NCBI RefSeq assembly: GCF_010668395.1
Contig: NZ_WUEY01000014.1
Span: forward strand, 62,001 to 126,000
Reading direction: 5' to 3'
From: Martinezella lusitana
Lineage (GTDB): Bacteria; Pseudomonadota; Alphaproteobacteria; Rhizobiales; Rhizobiaceae
DNA: 64,000 bases
Shown: piece after piece, positions 1 through 8,852 of the stretch
Position numbering within the stretch: position 1 is the stretch's first letter
Layout of the letters: each line of letters begins with the position of its first letter
Notes under the pieces: model-generated
Told to the model about the DNA's origin: nothing
The model's database searches: none
Seen by the model: the letters and a program-made list of their open reading frames with translations, nothing else
Translations under genes and position numbers: made by a program

Positions 1-1
1 C

Positions 2-325
2 GTCGAATTCACCGTTGCGGGCGTTCCCTGCGTCGGCCTGAACGGCGGCCCCGTATTCAAGCACAACGAAGCCTTTTCGTTTCAGATCTCGACCGAAGAC
101 CAGGAAGAGACCGACCGCTACTGGAACGCCGTTGTCGGCAATGGCGGCCAGGAAAGCGAGTGCGGCTGGTGCAAGGACAGATGGGGCGTGTCCTGGCAGA
201 TCACGCCACGCATACTGATGGAAGCGCTTGCAATCGGTGGAGACGAGGCCAAGCGTGCCTTCGATGCGATGATGACCATGAAGAAGATCGATGTCGCAGC
301 GATCGAAGCCGCCCGGCGCGGTTGA
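2..325 (+). CDS. VOC-family (PhnB / 3-demethylubiquinone methyltransferase-like) protein, 5' end missing
   Basis: The gene is cut by the left edge; 107 C-terminal codons remain and end in TGA. The visible part fits the second half of the PhnB-like vicinal-oxygen-chelate fold: a strand reading VEFTVAGVPCVGLNGG, then FKHNEAFSFQIST, a YWNAVVGNGG turn, CGWCKDRWGVSWQITP, and an amphipathic C-terminal helix. Proteins of this family are small cytosolic glyoxalase/bleomycin-resistance-fold proteins of mostly unknown substrate, although databases often label them as methyltransferases. No neighbour lies close downstream, so context adds nothing. The family call is firm; the function is unknown. Confidence 0.8.
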   Translation, partial: VEFTVAGVPCVGLNGGPVFKHNEAFSFQISTEDQEETDRYWNAVVGNGGQESECGWCKDRWGVSWQITPRILMEALAIGGDEAKRAFDAMMTMKKIDVAAIEAARRG

Positions 326-884
326 GGCGGCGTCATTATCGCCACGATTTTACAGAGCGGCCGAACAACATCCGGAGGTCGAGGAAACCGCCGGAACCTC
401 GAAGCGAGGTTGACCGCCCCCGAAGATCGCCAGGCCCGGCAGCACACCGCCGCGAATTTGGGATCACGGCCGTTTCGGTACTATTGTTGCCTTGATTCAG
501 GACTTTATTAAATATGGCTCGGACATAGCAAAGCTGCTATCTTGGGTCGGATCTTACAACTCGTGCTTATCAGAAGTAGAGGCGCGCGAATGACGTTTGA
601 CTGGTCCGGTTTGTAGAAGATGGCCGCCCTGGACGCCGCCAGCTTTATTCATGGCGAAGTCAACGCCGCTTTCGGCGGACGGAAAGCTTTATTCCATACC
701 GGCCTCCAGGACGAAAGCGCTCGCGCTGACAATCCCTATCCCGATCGATTTCCGTGCTGGCTTTGGTTGCAGGCGCCGCTGTGTTTGCGGCCGGGTCAGC
801 ACGACGAGGGTTCCGTGATCCCAGCCGGAGCCGGTGGCATCAGAATTCCCAACGACCTGTTCCCGAAGAGTAGAGTTACCAGTC
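326..884. other. non-coding stretch upstream of the RND efflux operon
   Basis: About 560 bases without a convincing gene. Open frames here lack family features. Around 495-560 the composition drops to AT-rich, which fits a promoter region for the efflux operon that begins at 885. No operator palindrome or regulator gene was recognised. Confidence 0.5.
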
Positions 885-2018
885 ATGATAAAACGCATGA
901 TCATCATGCTGATCGTCATAGGCCTGATCCTGGGCGGGATTTTCGGCTTCCAGGCATTCAAGAACCGTATGATCGCCGCTTATCTGGCTAACCTCAAGGC
1001 GCCACCGCAGACGGTCTCGACCATGACCGCGGCGACCAGTCCGTGGCAGACGACGCTGTTGTCCGTCGGCAGCTTCAATGCAGTCGAGGGGTCGAACCTC
1101 TCGGCCCAGGTTCAGGGCATCGTCCAGAAGATCGGCTTTGAGGACGGTCAGGATGTCAAGAAGGGCGATCTCATCGTGCAGTTGCTCGCCGATCAGCAGG
1201 TCGCGACGCTGCAGCAGTATCAGGCATCGGCAGCGAACGCGCAGATCGCTTACGAACGCGATTCCAGGCTGATCAAGGCCAACACCATCGCGCAGAGCCA
1301 GGTCGACAGCGATCTCGCCGCGTGGAAAGCCGCGCAGGCGCAGGTCGCATCGCAACAGGCATTGATCGACCAGTATTCGATCCGCGCGCCTTTCGATGGG
1401 CACCTCGGCATCAGGCTGGTCAGCCTCGGCCAATATCTGGCGGCCGGAACCGCGGTGGTCACCCTGCAGTCGCTCGACCCGATCCAGTTCGATTTCTCGC
1501 TGCCGCAGCAGGCCCTGTCGCAACTGAAGGTCGGGCAGGCGGTCACGGCCACGGTCGATGCCTATGGAAGCCAGACTTTCAGCGGCAAGATTACGGCAAT
1601 CAGCCCGCTGGTGGACACCGAGAGCCGCAATATCACGATACGGGCAACATTCGAAAATCCCGACCGCAAGCTCCTGCCCGGCATGTTCGGCAATGTCTCC
1701 GTCGTGGTCGGCGAGCCGAAAGACTATATCGCCCTGCCGCAAACCGCCGTCACCATCAATCCCTATGGCAATGTCGTCTATGTGGTGACCGACAAGGGCG
1801 GCGGATCGGACGGAAAGCCGCAGCTCGTCGCCAGCCAGAAATTCGTGACCACCGGCGAGGCGCGGGGTGATCAGATCGCCGTCACCAAGGGATTGAACGT
1901 CGGGGAGGTGGTGGTGACCTCGGGTCAACTGAAACTGAACAACGGCTCGCCGGTCATCATCAACAATGACGCGCAGCCGTCGAACGATCCCAATGCAAAT
2001 CCGGCAAACCCCAACTGA
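885..2018 (+). CDS. RND efflux system periplasmic adaptor (membrane fusion protein)
   Basis: A 377-residue HlyD/AcrA-type adaptor that links an inner-membrane RND pump to an outer-membrane channel. An N-terminal membrane anchor or signal (residues about 4-22, MIIMLIVIGLILGG) precedes a lipoyl-like half motif, a coiled-coil hairpin rich in Ala and Gln (about residues 105-160), the second lipoyl half around IRAPFDGHLG, and beta-barrel and membrane-proximal domains. The ATG at 885 is preferred over an in-frame ATG at 834 because the hydrophobic segment then sits at the extreme N-terminus. The pump gene follows 9 bases later, so the two form an operon. No outer-membrane factor gene is present nearby; a TolC-like channel encoded elsewhere is presumably shared. 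Confidence 0.9.
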   Translation: MIKRMIIMLIVIGLILGGIFGFQAFKNRMIAAYLANLKAPPQTVSTMTAATSPWQTTLLSVGSFNAVEGSNLSAQVQGIVQKIGFEDGQDVKKGDLIVQLLADQQVATLQQYQASAANAQIAYERDSRLIKANTIAQSQVDSDLAAWKAAQAQVASQQALIDQYSIRAPFDGHLGIRLVSLGQYLAAGTAVVTLQSLDPIQFDFSLPQQALSQLKVGQAVTATVDAYGSQTFSGKITAISPLVDTESRNITIRATFENPDRKLLPGMFGNVSVVVGEPKDYIALPQTAVTINPYGNVVYVVTDKGGGSDGKPQLVASQKFVTTGEARGDQIAVTKGLNVGEVVVTSGQLKLNNGSPVIINNDAQPSNDPNANPANPN

Positions 2019-2027
2019 GGTGTGGCG

Positions 2028-5000
2028 ATGAACATCACCGACATCTTCATCCGGCGCCCCGTCCTGGCCCTCGTGGTCAGCGCGTTGATTATCGTCATCG
2101 GCTACCAGTCGTTCCGCACGCTGACGGTGCGCCAATATCCGCAGACCCAGAATGCCGTCGTCACGGTGACGACGACCTATCCGGGCGCGGCCCCCGACGT
2201 CATCGCCGGCTTCATCACGACGCCGCTCGAAAACGCCATCGCCCAGGCCAACGGCATCGACTACATGACCTCGTCGAGCACCAGCGGCACATCGACGATC
2301 ACAGTCAACCTGCGCCTCAACTATAGTGCGGACGCGGCGATGACGGAGATCAACGCCAAGGTCTCTTCAGTTCTCAATCAATTGCCGACGGGCACGCAAC
2401 AGCCGATCATGTCGGTTTCCATCGGCCAGACGATCGATGCGATGTATATCGGCTTCCGCAGCGACGTTCTGGCCGGCAACCAGATCACCGACTACCTGAC
2501 CCGTGTGGTCCAGCCCAAATTGCAGGCCGTCACCGGTGTCCAGACGGCCGAAATCCTCGGCGGCAGAACCTTCGCATTGAGAGCCTGGCTGAAACCCGAC
2601 AAGCTTGCCGCCTATGGATTGACCGCGGGCGACGTGTGGACGGCACTCGGCAACAACAACTACATTTCGGGTATCGGCACGACACGCGGCCAGATGACCC
2701 AGACGGTCCTGACGGCGCGGACCGACCTGCATTCGGCCGACGAGTTCAAGGAGCTGGTGGTCAAGCAGATCGGCACCACCATCGTTCGCTTGAAGGACGT
2801 CGCCAGCGTTGCACTCGGTTCGCAGAACAATGACGTCCAGGTCGGGTTCGATGCGCAGACCGGCGTCTTCATCGGCATCCAGATCGCGCCGACGGCCAAT
2901 CTTCTCGACGTGATCGCCGGCGTGCGTGCGGTATTCCCGGATATTCAGGCGCAGCTGCCGCAGGGGCTCGAGGGCTATATCGTCTACGATTCCAGCACCT
3001 TCGTCACGACGTCGATCGACGAGGTCGTGAAGAGCCTGGTCGAGGCTCTGGCGATCGTGATCTTCGTGGTGTTCGCGTTTCTCGGCTCGCCTCGCTCGGT
3101 GGCCATCCCCATCGTCGCCATACCGCTGTCGCTGGTCGGCACGTTCGCCATGATGTTGATCCTCGGCTTCTCCATCAATCTTCTGACCTTGCTCGCCTTG
3201 GTGCTGGCGATCGGCCTCGTGGTCGACGACGCCATCATCGTGGTGGAAAACGTCAACCGTCACATCGAGGAAGGGTCGCCGCCGATGCAAGCGGCTTTGG
3301 CGGCCGCGCATGAGCTGGTCGGGCCGATCCTCGCCATGACGGTTGTGCTTATCGCCGTCTATGTCCCGATCGGCTTCCAGGGCGGTTTGACCGGCGCTCT
3401 ATTCACGGAGTTCGCCTTTACGCTCGTCGGCGCCGTGACCGTTTCCATGATCATTGCGCTCACGCTGACGCCGATGATGTGCTCGCGCATCCTGAAGCCG
3501 CATCTGACCGATCGCAGCGGCTGGGAGGAGCGCGTCTCGGATTTCATCGATCGCCGCTTCTCGGAGATTCACCGACCCTATGTGCGCATGCTGCATGGCA
3601 GCCTGAACACCGTGCCGGTGACACTAGTGTTTGCCGCAATCGTTCTCGGCAGCATCTATTTCCTCTATACGAGCGCCAAGAACGAGCTGGCTCCGAATGA
3701 GGACCAGGGCTTTCTCGCCGCGCAGGTCACCAACGCTCCCAACGCGACACTTGAGCAGAAGCTGCTCAATTCCGATCAGGTCACCAAGACCTTCCGCAGC
3801 TTCCCCGAGGCCGACAAGACCCTGCAGGTCGAGGCGCCCGGCACATCGTTCGAAGGCATGGTGCTGAAGCCGTGGAACGAGCGCACGAGGACGGCCAACG
3901 ATCTGCAGCCATTGGTGCAGGCGGATCTGGCCAAGATCGCCGGCGGGCAGGCGGTGGTCTTCCAGATACCGCCGTTGCCCGGCGCCAGCGGCTTGCCGGT
4001 GCAGTTCGCCATCGGCAGCACCGGCGGCTTCGGCCAGCTCAACGACGTCTCCAATACCTTCCTGCAGGAAGCGCAGAAATCCGGCGAGTTCATTTTCCTG
4101 ACGAAGGATCTCTACGTCGACAATCCGCAATATTCGATAGCGATCGACCGCAGCAAGGCATCGATGCTGGGCCTGTCCATGAACAATGTCGGCGGGGCGC
4201 TCGCCGCGATGCTGGGGGGCGGCTACGTCAATTATTTCAGTATCGACAACCGCTCCTACCAGGTCATCCCGCAGGTGGAGCAGCGCTCGCGCCAGACGAT
4301 CGATCAGATCATGAATTATCCGATCGCAAGCGTGAACGGCTCGAAGATCCCGCTTTCGGCGATCGCGACGGCGAAACTCGAGGCGACCCCGCGCTCCGTC
4401 GCGCATTTCCAGCAATTGAACTCCGCGACCATCTCTGGCGTGCCAGCGCCGGGCGTTGCGGTTGGCGATGCCCTGGAGACACTGAAATCGATCGCGGCGC
4501 GCACGCTGCCGCAGGGCTATACGGTCGATTACGGCGGCCAGTCGCGCCAGTTCGTGCAGGAATCGAGCGGCATGGCCACCACCTTCGCGCTTGCCTTGAT
4601 TATCGTCTTCCTGGCGCTGTCCGCCCAGTTCAACAGCTTCCGCGACCCGCTGATCATCCTCGTCTCCGTGCCGATGTCGATCGCAGGCGCGCTCGCCTTC
4701 ATCAGCCTCGGCGTCGGCGGCGCGACGATGAACATTTATACGCAGGTCGGTCTGGTGACGCTGATGGGGCTGATCAGCAAGCACGGCATCCTGATCGTCG
4801 AGGTGGCGAATACGCTGCAGGCATCCGGAAAGTCCAAGCGCGAGGCGATCGAGGGCGCCTGCGGCATCCGCCTGCGCCCGATCCTGATGACGACCGGGGC
4901 CATGGTCCTGGGTGTGGTGCCGCTGATCCTGGCGACGGGTGCCGGCGCGGCCGCGCGTTTCAACATGGGTCTGGTGATCGCCGCCGGGCTCGCCATCGGT

Positions 5001-5102
5001 ACGTTGTTTACGCTCTTCGTCGTGCCCGCAGTCTACATGTTGCTCGCGGCGGACCATCACAAGCAGGCTGCGCCCGAAGCGGAACCGGCGCCCGCGCATT
5101 GA
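2028..5102 (+). CDS. RND multidrug efflux pump, inner-membrane permease
   Basis: A 1024-residue hydrophobe/amphiphile-efflux RND pump of the AcrB/MexF/MdtB type. It starts MNITDIFIRRPVLALVVSALI (TM1). Two large periplasmic loops are separated by TM clusters. The proton-relay Asp pair is present in VVDDAIIVVENV (TM4), and the TM10 Lys is present in LISKHGILIVE. GAGAAARFNMG near the C-terminus is typical of the family. The ATG at 2028 is chosen over the GTG at 2022 because a GAGGTG ribosome site (2017-2022) lies five bases upstream of it. It exports hydrophobic or amphipathic compounds by proton antiport together with the upstream adaptor. The substrate cannot be deduced. Confidence 0.95.
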   Translation: MNITDIFIRRPVLALVVSALIIVIGYQSFRTLTVRQYPQTQNAVVTVTTTYPGAAPDVIAGFITTPLENAIAQANGIDYMTSSSTSGTSTITVNLRLNYSADAAMTEINAKVSSVLNQLPTGTQQPIMSVSIGQTIDAMYIGFRSDVLAGNQITDYLTRVVQPKLQAVTGVQTAEILGGRTFALRAWLKPDKLAAYGLTAGDVWTALGNNNYISGIGTTRGQMTQTVLTARTDLHSADEFKELVVKQIGTTIVRLKDVASVALGSQNNDVQVGFDAQTGVFIGIQIAPTANLLDVIAGVRAVFPDIQAQLPQGLEGYIVYDSSTFVTTSIDEVVKSLVEALAIVIFVVFAFLGSPRSVAIPIVAIPLSLVGTFAMMLILGFSINLLTLLALVLAIGLVVDDAIIVVENVNRHIEEGSPPMQAALAAAHELVGPILAMTVVLIAVYVPIGFQGGLTGALFTEFAFTLVGAVTVSMIIALTLTPMMCSRILKPHLTDRSGWEERVSDFIDRRFSEIHRPYVRMLHGSLNTVPVTLVFAAIVLGSIYFLYTSAKNELAPNEDQGFLAAQVTNAPNATLEQKLLNSDQVTKTFRSFPEADKTLQVEAPGTSFEGMVLKPWNERTRTANDLQPLVQADLAKIAGGQAVVFQIPPLPGASGLPVQFAIGSTGGFGQLNDVSNTFLQEAQKSGEFIFLTKDLYVDNPQYSIAIDRSKASMLGLSMNNVGGALAAMLGGGYVNYFSIDNRSYQVIPQVEQRSRQTIDQIMNYPIASVNGSKIPLSAIATAKLEATPRSVAHFQQLNSATISGVPAPGVAVGDALETLKSIAARTLPQGYTVDYGGQSRQFVQESSGMATTFALALIIVFLALSAQFNSFRDPLIILVSVPMSIAGALAFISLGVGGATMNIYTQVGLVTLMGLISKHGILIVEVANTLQASGKSKREAIEGACGIRLRPILMTTGAMVLGVVPLILATGAGAAARFNMGLVIAAGLAIGTLFTLFVVPAVYMLLAADHHKQAAPEAEPAPAH

Positions 5103-5251
5103 GTGGAGCCGGTTTTGAAAATATTGCTGCACAAGCCGGTCGACGGCGCGACAGGCCAGCGCTCGCCGGCCCGTCATCCCGACACGGCCTTTCAATCCTG
5201 CTTCACCCTCTCTATAGCTCTTCGTTCGATGATACAGGCAGGAGGATGGTC

Positions 5252-6037
5252 ATGGACGCGAGTAACGTCGCCGCTCATTGGGAAAGCAATGCCGAAACCT
5301 GGACGATTTACAGCCGTGCGGGCTACGACAGATATCGCGATGCCTTGAACACGCCGGCGTTTCTCGAAATGCTGCCGCCGGTCGCCGGCCTGAAGGGGCT
5401 TGACCTCGGCTGCGGCGAGGGCACCAATACCCGGGCCGTGGCGCGCCTCGGTGCTCGCATGACCGGGCTCGATATCGCGCCGACTTTCGTCCGCCACGCC
5501 CGCGATACGGAAGCGCAGGATCCGCTCGGCATCGACTATGTTCTGGGGGACGGCCAGTTCATCGATTTTCCCGATGCCAGTTTCGACTTCGTCACCGCCT
5601 TCATGTCGCTGATGGATATGGCGGATCAGCAAGGGGTGCTGAAGGGCGTAGAGCGCATTCTCCGGCCCCGGGGCTTCCTGCAGTTTTCCATTCTGCATCC
5701 CTGCTTCGTGCCGCCGACGCGCAAGAACATACGCAACGAGACCGGCGAAGCGGTCGCGGTTCAAATCGCCGACTATTTCGACGAAACGGACGGACGGATC
5801 GAGCGCTGGCTGTTTTCGACCATTCCGGCCGAGCAGCGCGCAGGGCTGACGCCATTCTCCATTCCGCGTTTCCATAGAACGCTGACCAGCTGGGTAAGCA
5901 TGATCGTCGGCGCCGGTCTCGCCATCGAGGCCTTTGGCGAGCCGATGGCAAGCAGCGAAGTGGCCCTTGCCGAGCCGGTGGTCGCCGATACCCGCATCGC
6001 CCCGATCTTTCTGCACATCAGGGCCCGCAAGCCCTGA
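5252..6037 (+). CDS. class I SAM-dependent methyltransferase
   Basis: A 261-residue cytosolic methyltransferase with motif I LDLGCGEG near residue 47, followed by MTGLDIAPTFVRHAR (acidic end of strand 2), DASFDFVTAFMSLMDM (motif II) and LRPRGFLQFSILHPCF (post-motif). The C-terminal part (YFDETDGRIERWLFS, RFHRTLTSWV) resembles the UbiE/small-molecule Methyltransf_11 group. A GGAGG site six bases upstream of ATG 5252 fixes the start; an ATG two codons earlier overlaps that site. It lies 149 bases after the RND pump gene, so co-transcription is uncertain. The substrate is unknown. Confidence 0.85.
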   Translation: MDASNVAAHWESNAETWTIYSRAGYDRYRDALNTPAFLEMLPPVAGLKGLDLGCGEGTNTRAVARLGARMTGLDIAPTFVRHARDTEAQDPLGIDYVLGDGQFIDFPDASFDFVTAFMSLMDMADQQGVLKGVERILRPRGFLQFSILHPCFVPPTRKNIRNETGEAVAVQIADYFDETDGRIERWLFSTIPAEQRAGLTPFSIPRFHRTLTSWVSMIVGAGLAIEAFGEPMASSEVALAEPVVADTRIAPIFLHIRARKP

Positions 6038-6074
6038 CGTAAAGTGTCATTCCTCATTGCTTTTCGATGCGGAT

Positions 6075-6111
6075 GAAAAGGCTGCAGACCGGCCGGTTCA
6101 TTCCGCAGCCT
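6075..6111 (-). terminator. predicted rho-independent terminator of the MFS gene
   Basis: On the minus strand AGGCTGC (6111-6105) pairs with GCAGCCT (6085-6079) around a 19-base loop that itself contains the palindrome ACCGGCCGGT, followed directly by a TTTT run. The 5' arm lies within the last codons of the MFS gene. Confidence 0.5.
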
Positions 6112-7321
6112 GCGTGAGGGATGCCTTATCCGATGCGCGCTCGCCGGACAGGCTTGCCTGCCCCAGAGCGACGATCAGGACCGTCGCTAGGCTTGCCATG
6201 ACGGAGACCCAGAAACCATTCGCCGGGCCGAAATTGTCGACCACCCAGCCGGAGGCGAAGGCGCCGAGCGCCATGCCGATACCGATGCCGGTCATGACCC
6301 AGGTCACGCCCTCGGTCAGCATCGTTTCCGGCACACGACGCTCGATCAGCCCGAAGGCGGTAATGAAGGTCGGTGAGATCGCGACGCCGCTGAGGAAAAC
6401 GGCAAAGGCCAGCAGCGCGACCGATGTGCCCGCCACAAGAAGCGGCAGAGCGGTGAGGGCAAGGATGCTGACGGCAATCAGCAGCTGCCGCTGCAGCGGC
6501 AGTTTCGGGTTCAGCGCTCCGATGACCAGACCGACGACGAAGGAGCCAAGAGCATAGACGCCGATGACGAAGCTTGCTGCCCCCGGCTGGCCGAGCTGCT
6601 TGGTGATGGCAACGGCACTGACTTCCGCCGTGGCGAAGGTGGCGCCAACAAAGATCAGGGCAAGCGTGATGATCTGCACCGGGCGAAGGCGGATCGCTGA
6701 GCGCTGGGGAACGTCGGAATCGAATGCGCGCACCTCGGGCTCCGTCGACCGTTGCAGCAGGAAAGCGGTTGTCCCGAGCGCGAGGAAGATCGTGCTCACG
6801 ATCATACCTGCTTCCGGAAAGAGGGAGACGGCAAGGCCGACCGAAAGGGAAGCGCCGGCGATGTAGACGAGTTCGTCGGCCGCGGATTCGAACGCGAAGG
6901 CGGTGTTCAATTCAGGCCTGTTGCGGAAGATCTCCGTCCAGCGAGCGCGTACCATCGCCGGTATGCTCGGCATTGCGGCGGAGAGGAGGGCGGAGGCAAA
7001 CAGCGTCCAGGCCGGCCAGCCCTGGTTGGCAGCGATGACGAGGACGGCGAAGGCGATGACCGAGACGAAGGTGGCGGGCGCCACGACCGCACGTTGGCCA
7101 AACCGGTCTACGAGCCGTGATATCTGCGGCGAAACAACGGCATTGGCCAAGGCGAAGGTCGCCGAGACGGCGCCCGCAAGCCAATATTCGCCGCGTGTCT
7201 GGGACAACATGGCGACGATGCCGATAGGGGCCATCGCAATAGGGAGACGGGCGAAAAACGCGGCGGCCGAAAAGCCTTTGGCACCCGGAGCACGGAAAAT
7301 CTCACTGTATGGATTGGGCAT
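6098..7321 (-). CDS. MFS transporter
   Basis: A 407-residue inner-membrane protein with about 12 predicted helices in two halves, for example FARLPIAMAPIGIVAML (TM1), ITLALIFVGATFATAEV (TM7) and VMASLATVLIVALG near the end. It belongs to the MFS drug/small-molecule exporter type with an MDR-like fold. The start is placed at ATG 7321 (MPNPYSEIFRAPG), preceded by AGGGA; an upstream in-frame extension to 7390 would read through the operator. It is transcribed divergently from a TetR repressor gene with twin palindromes between them, the usual layout of a repressor-controlled exporter. The substrate is unknown. Confidence 0.88.
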   Translation of the reverse strand: MPNPYSEIFRAPGAKGFSAAAFFARLPIAMAPIGIVAMLSQTRGEYWLAGAVSATFALANAVVSPQISRLVDRFGQRAVVAPATFVSVIAFAVLVIAANQGWPAWTLFASALLSAAMPSIPAMVRARWTEIFRNRPELNTAFAFESAADELVYIAGASLSVGLAVSLFPEAGMIVSTIFLALGTTAFLLQRSTEPEVRAFDSDVPQRSAIRLRPVQIITLALIFVGATFATAEVSAVAITKQLGQPGAASFVIGVYALGSFVVGLVIGALNPKLPLQRQLLIAVSILALTALPLLVAGTSVALLAFAVFLSGVAISPTFITAFGLIERRVPETMLTEGVTWVMTGIGIGMALGAFASGWVVDNFGPANGFWVSVMASLATVLIVALGQASLSGERASDKASLTQAAE

Positions 7322-7357
7322 CGGAATATTCCCTGGATTGGGTAGGATCACCATATG

Positions 7358-7402
7358 CATACGAGACGTATGTGAATGAGATAATTGCATACGTCGCGTA
7401 TG
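7358..7402. promoter_or_regulatory. twin palindromic operators between MFS and TetR genes
   Basis: Two near-identical 15-bp palindromes, catacgagacgtatg (7358-7372) and catacgtcgcgtatg (7388-7402), start exactly 30 bp apart, about three helical turns, so they face the same side of the DNA. They lie in the divergent promoter region and are the natural binding sites for the adjacent TetR-family protein. Confidence 0.85.
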
Positions 7403-7456
7403 TCAACTAGTATGCCGGGTGCATGTGAATTGACGGATGCCGCTAACGGACGAACG

Positions 7457-8059
7457 ATGCGCAAACCTCGCAGTGAAATGATTGCCGAAACACGAGCCAA
7501 GCTGCTGACTGCCGGCCGCAAGGCATTCGGAAGCGTCGGCTATGCCGAAGCGTCCATGGATGACTTTACTGCCACCGCCGGGCTGACACGCGGTGCACTT
7601 TATCATCACTTTGGCGATAAGAAGGGGCTCCTTCAAGCTGTGGTCAGCGAGATCGATGCGGAGATGGCCGCAAGGCTTTGTTCGATCTCGTCCCGGGCAC
7701 CGTCGCGCTGGCAGGGTTTCGTCGACGAAAATGTCGGCTATGTGCAGATGGCCCTCGAACCGGAAATCCAGCGCATCATGTTTCGCGACGGACCGGCCGT
7801 GCTTGGCGACCCTTCAGGATGGCCGAGCGCCAATGGCTGCATCTCCACGGTGGCGCAAAGCCTTCGCGACCTTCGTGAGGAGGGCACCATTGTCGACATA
7901 GACCCGGAGGCCGGCGCCCGCCTCATCAATGCGGCAAGCAGCATCGCCGCGCAGTGGATCGCCAATTCAGACGATCCGGAAGCGACGTCGAAACGGGCAG
8001 TCGAGACGTTCCGTACCTTCCTTGAAGGGCTTCTGGTCGGGAAGCCCGATCGCGGTTGA
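7457..8059 (+). CDS. TetR/AcrR-family transcriptional repressor
   Basis: A 200-residue regulator. The N-terminal HTH spans about residues 10-55: ETRAKLLTAGRKAFGSVGY, ASMDDFTATAGLTRGALYHHF, then DKKGLLQAVV. The C-terminal ligand domain (MFRDGPAVLGDPSGW and later helices) resembles TetR regulators of exporters. ATG 7457 is selected because it gives the usual ten-residue lead to the HTH; ATG 7412 is an alternative, and the TTG at 7385 lies within the operator. The protein probably represses itself and the divergent MFS gene. Confidence 0.9.
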   Translation: MRKPRSEMIAETRAKLLTAGRKAFGSVGYAEASMDDFTATAGLTRGALYHHFGDKKGLLQAVVSEIDAEMAARLCSISSRAPSRWQGFVDENVGYVQMALEPEIQRIMFRDGPAVLGDPSGWPSANGCISTVAQSLRDLREEGTIVDIDPEAGARLINAASSIAAQWIANSDDPEATSKRAVETFRTFLEGLLVGKPDRG

Positions 8060-8074
8060 GGCCGACAGCGGCGA

Positions 8075-8725
8075 TCATTCGGTCGATGCAGCAACGAAAA
8101 CCGCCAGCTGAGCGGCGAAAGCGCGTTTGTATGCGGGCCGGGCTTCACCCCGGGCGACATAGGCGGAGAGGTTCCGGTATTCGTCCAATATCCCGGATGC
8201 TTTCAATCGAAGCAGCACCGATACCATCAGAAGGTCGCCGGCACTGAACCAGCCGTCCAGCCACTCGGCATCGCCGAGACGATTGGAAAGCTCGCCCAGC
8301 CGCGTGCGGACGCGCTCCTCGACGAGGGGCCGGCGCTGCTCGTACCAACTCTCGACACCCTCGACGAGCTTGGCGATTGCGAGATCGACGATCGGCTGCT
8401 CCACCGTGGTAAGTGCGGCAAACATCCACATGATCGCACGCGCCCGGGCACTCACATCATCCGGCAACAGGCCTGCATGGTGCTCGGCGATATGAAGCAC
8501 GATGGCTCCGGACTCGAACAGGGCAAGATCGCCCTCTTCATAGGTTGGAATCTGCCCGAAGGGATGAAGCGCAAGATGTGCAGGCTCTTTCATCGCCTTG
8601 AACGAAAGCAGACGAACGTCATAAGGCTGCCCGACCTCTTCCAGCGCCCAACGAACGCGCATGTCGCGCGCCAGGCCCCTGCCGCGATCAGGCGACTGTT
8701 CAAAGGCAGTCAGAGTAATCGTCAT
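8075..8725 (-). CDS. glutathione S-transferase family protein
   Basis: A 216-residue cytosolic protein. The N-terminal thioredoxin-like domain (residues 1-80) contains GQIPTYEEGDLALFESGAI, matching the GST glutathione-binding cis-Pro and ES motifs. The C-terminal all-helical domain contains AEWLDGWFSAGDLLMVSVL, the N-capping-box region of GSTs (here SAGD). ATG 8725 is preferred over longer in-frame starts because the fold begins there and a purine-rich site (GGAGAG) lies just upstream. It is close to, and in the same direction as, the LysR gene. It probably conjugates or reduces electrophiles; the substrate is unknown. Confidence 0.88.
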   Translation of the reverse strand: MTITLTAFEQSPDRGRGLARDMRVRWALEEVGQPYDVRLLSFKAMKEPAHLALHPFGQIPTYEEGDLALFESGAIVLHIAEHHAGLLPDDVSARARAIMWMFAALTTVEQPIVDLAIAKLVEGVESWYEQRRPLVEERVRTRLGELSNRLGDAEWLDGWFSAGDLLMVSVLLRLKASGILDEYRNLSAYVARGEARPAYKRAFAAQLAVFVAASTE

Positions 8726-8852
8726 CGTCGCTCTCCATGGCTGGTCTATCCTGAAGACGGCCGGCGAAACGAGATTCCGACACGCCCGCTCGAATATTCC
8801 TGCGCTCGGCAACGGCCAGCCCGGATACATGGCGGCCATGTGCCCGATCACG

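Noticed and set aside
3624..5195. A 523-codon open frame on the minus strand
   Set aside because: Antisense to the RND pump gene, no recognisable motif.
3872..5251. Long N-terminal extension of the methyltransferase frame
   Set aside because: The extension overlaps the RND pump in another frame and has no family similarity; a strong ribosome site marks the real start at 5252.
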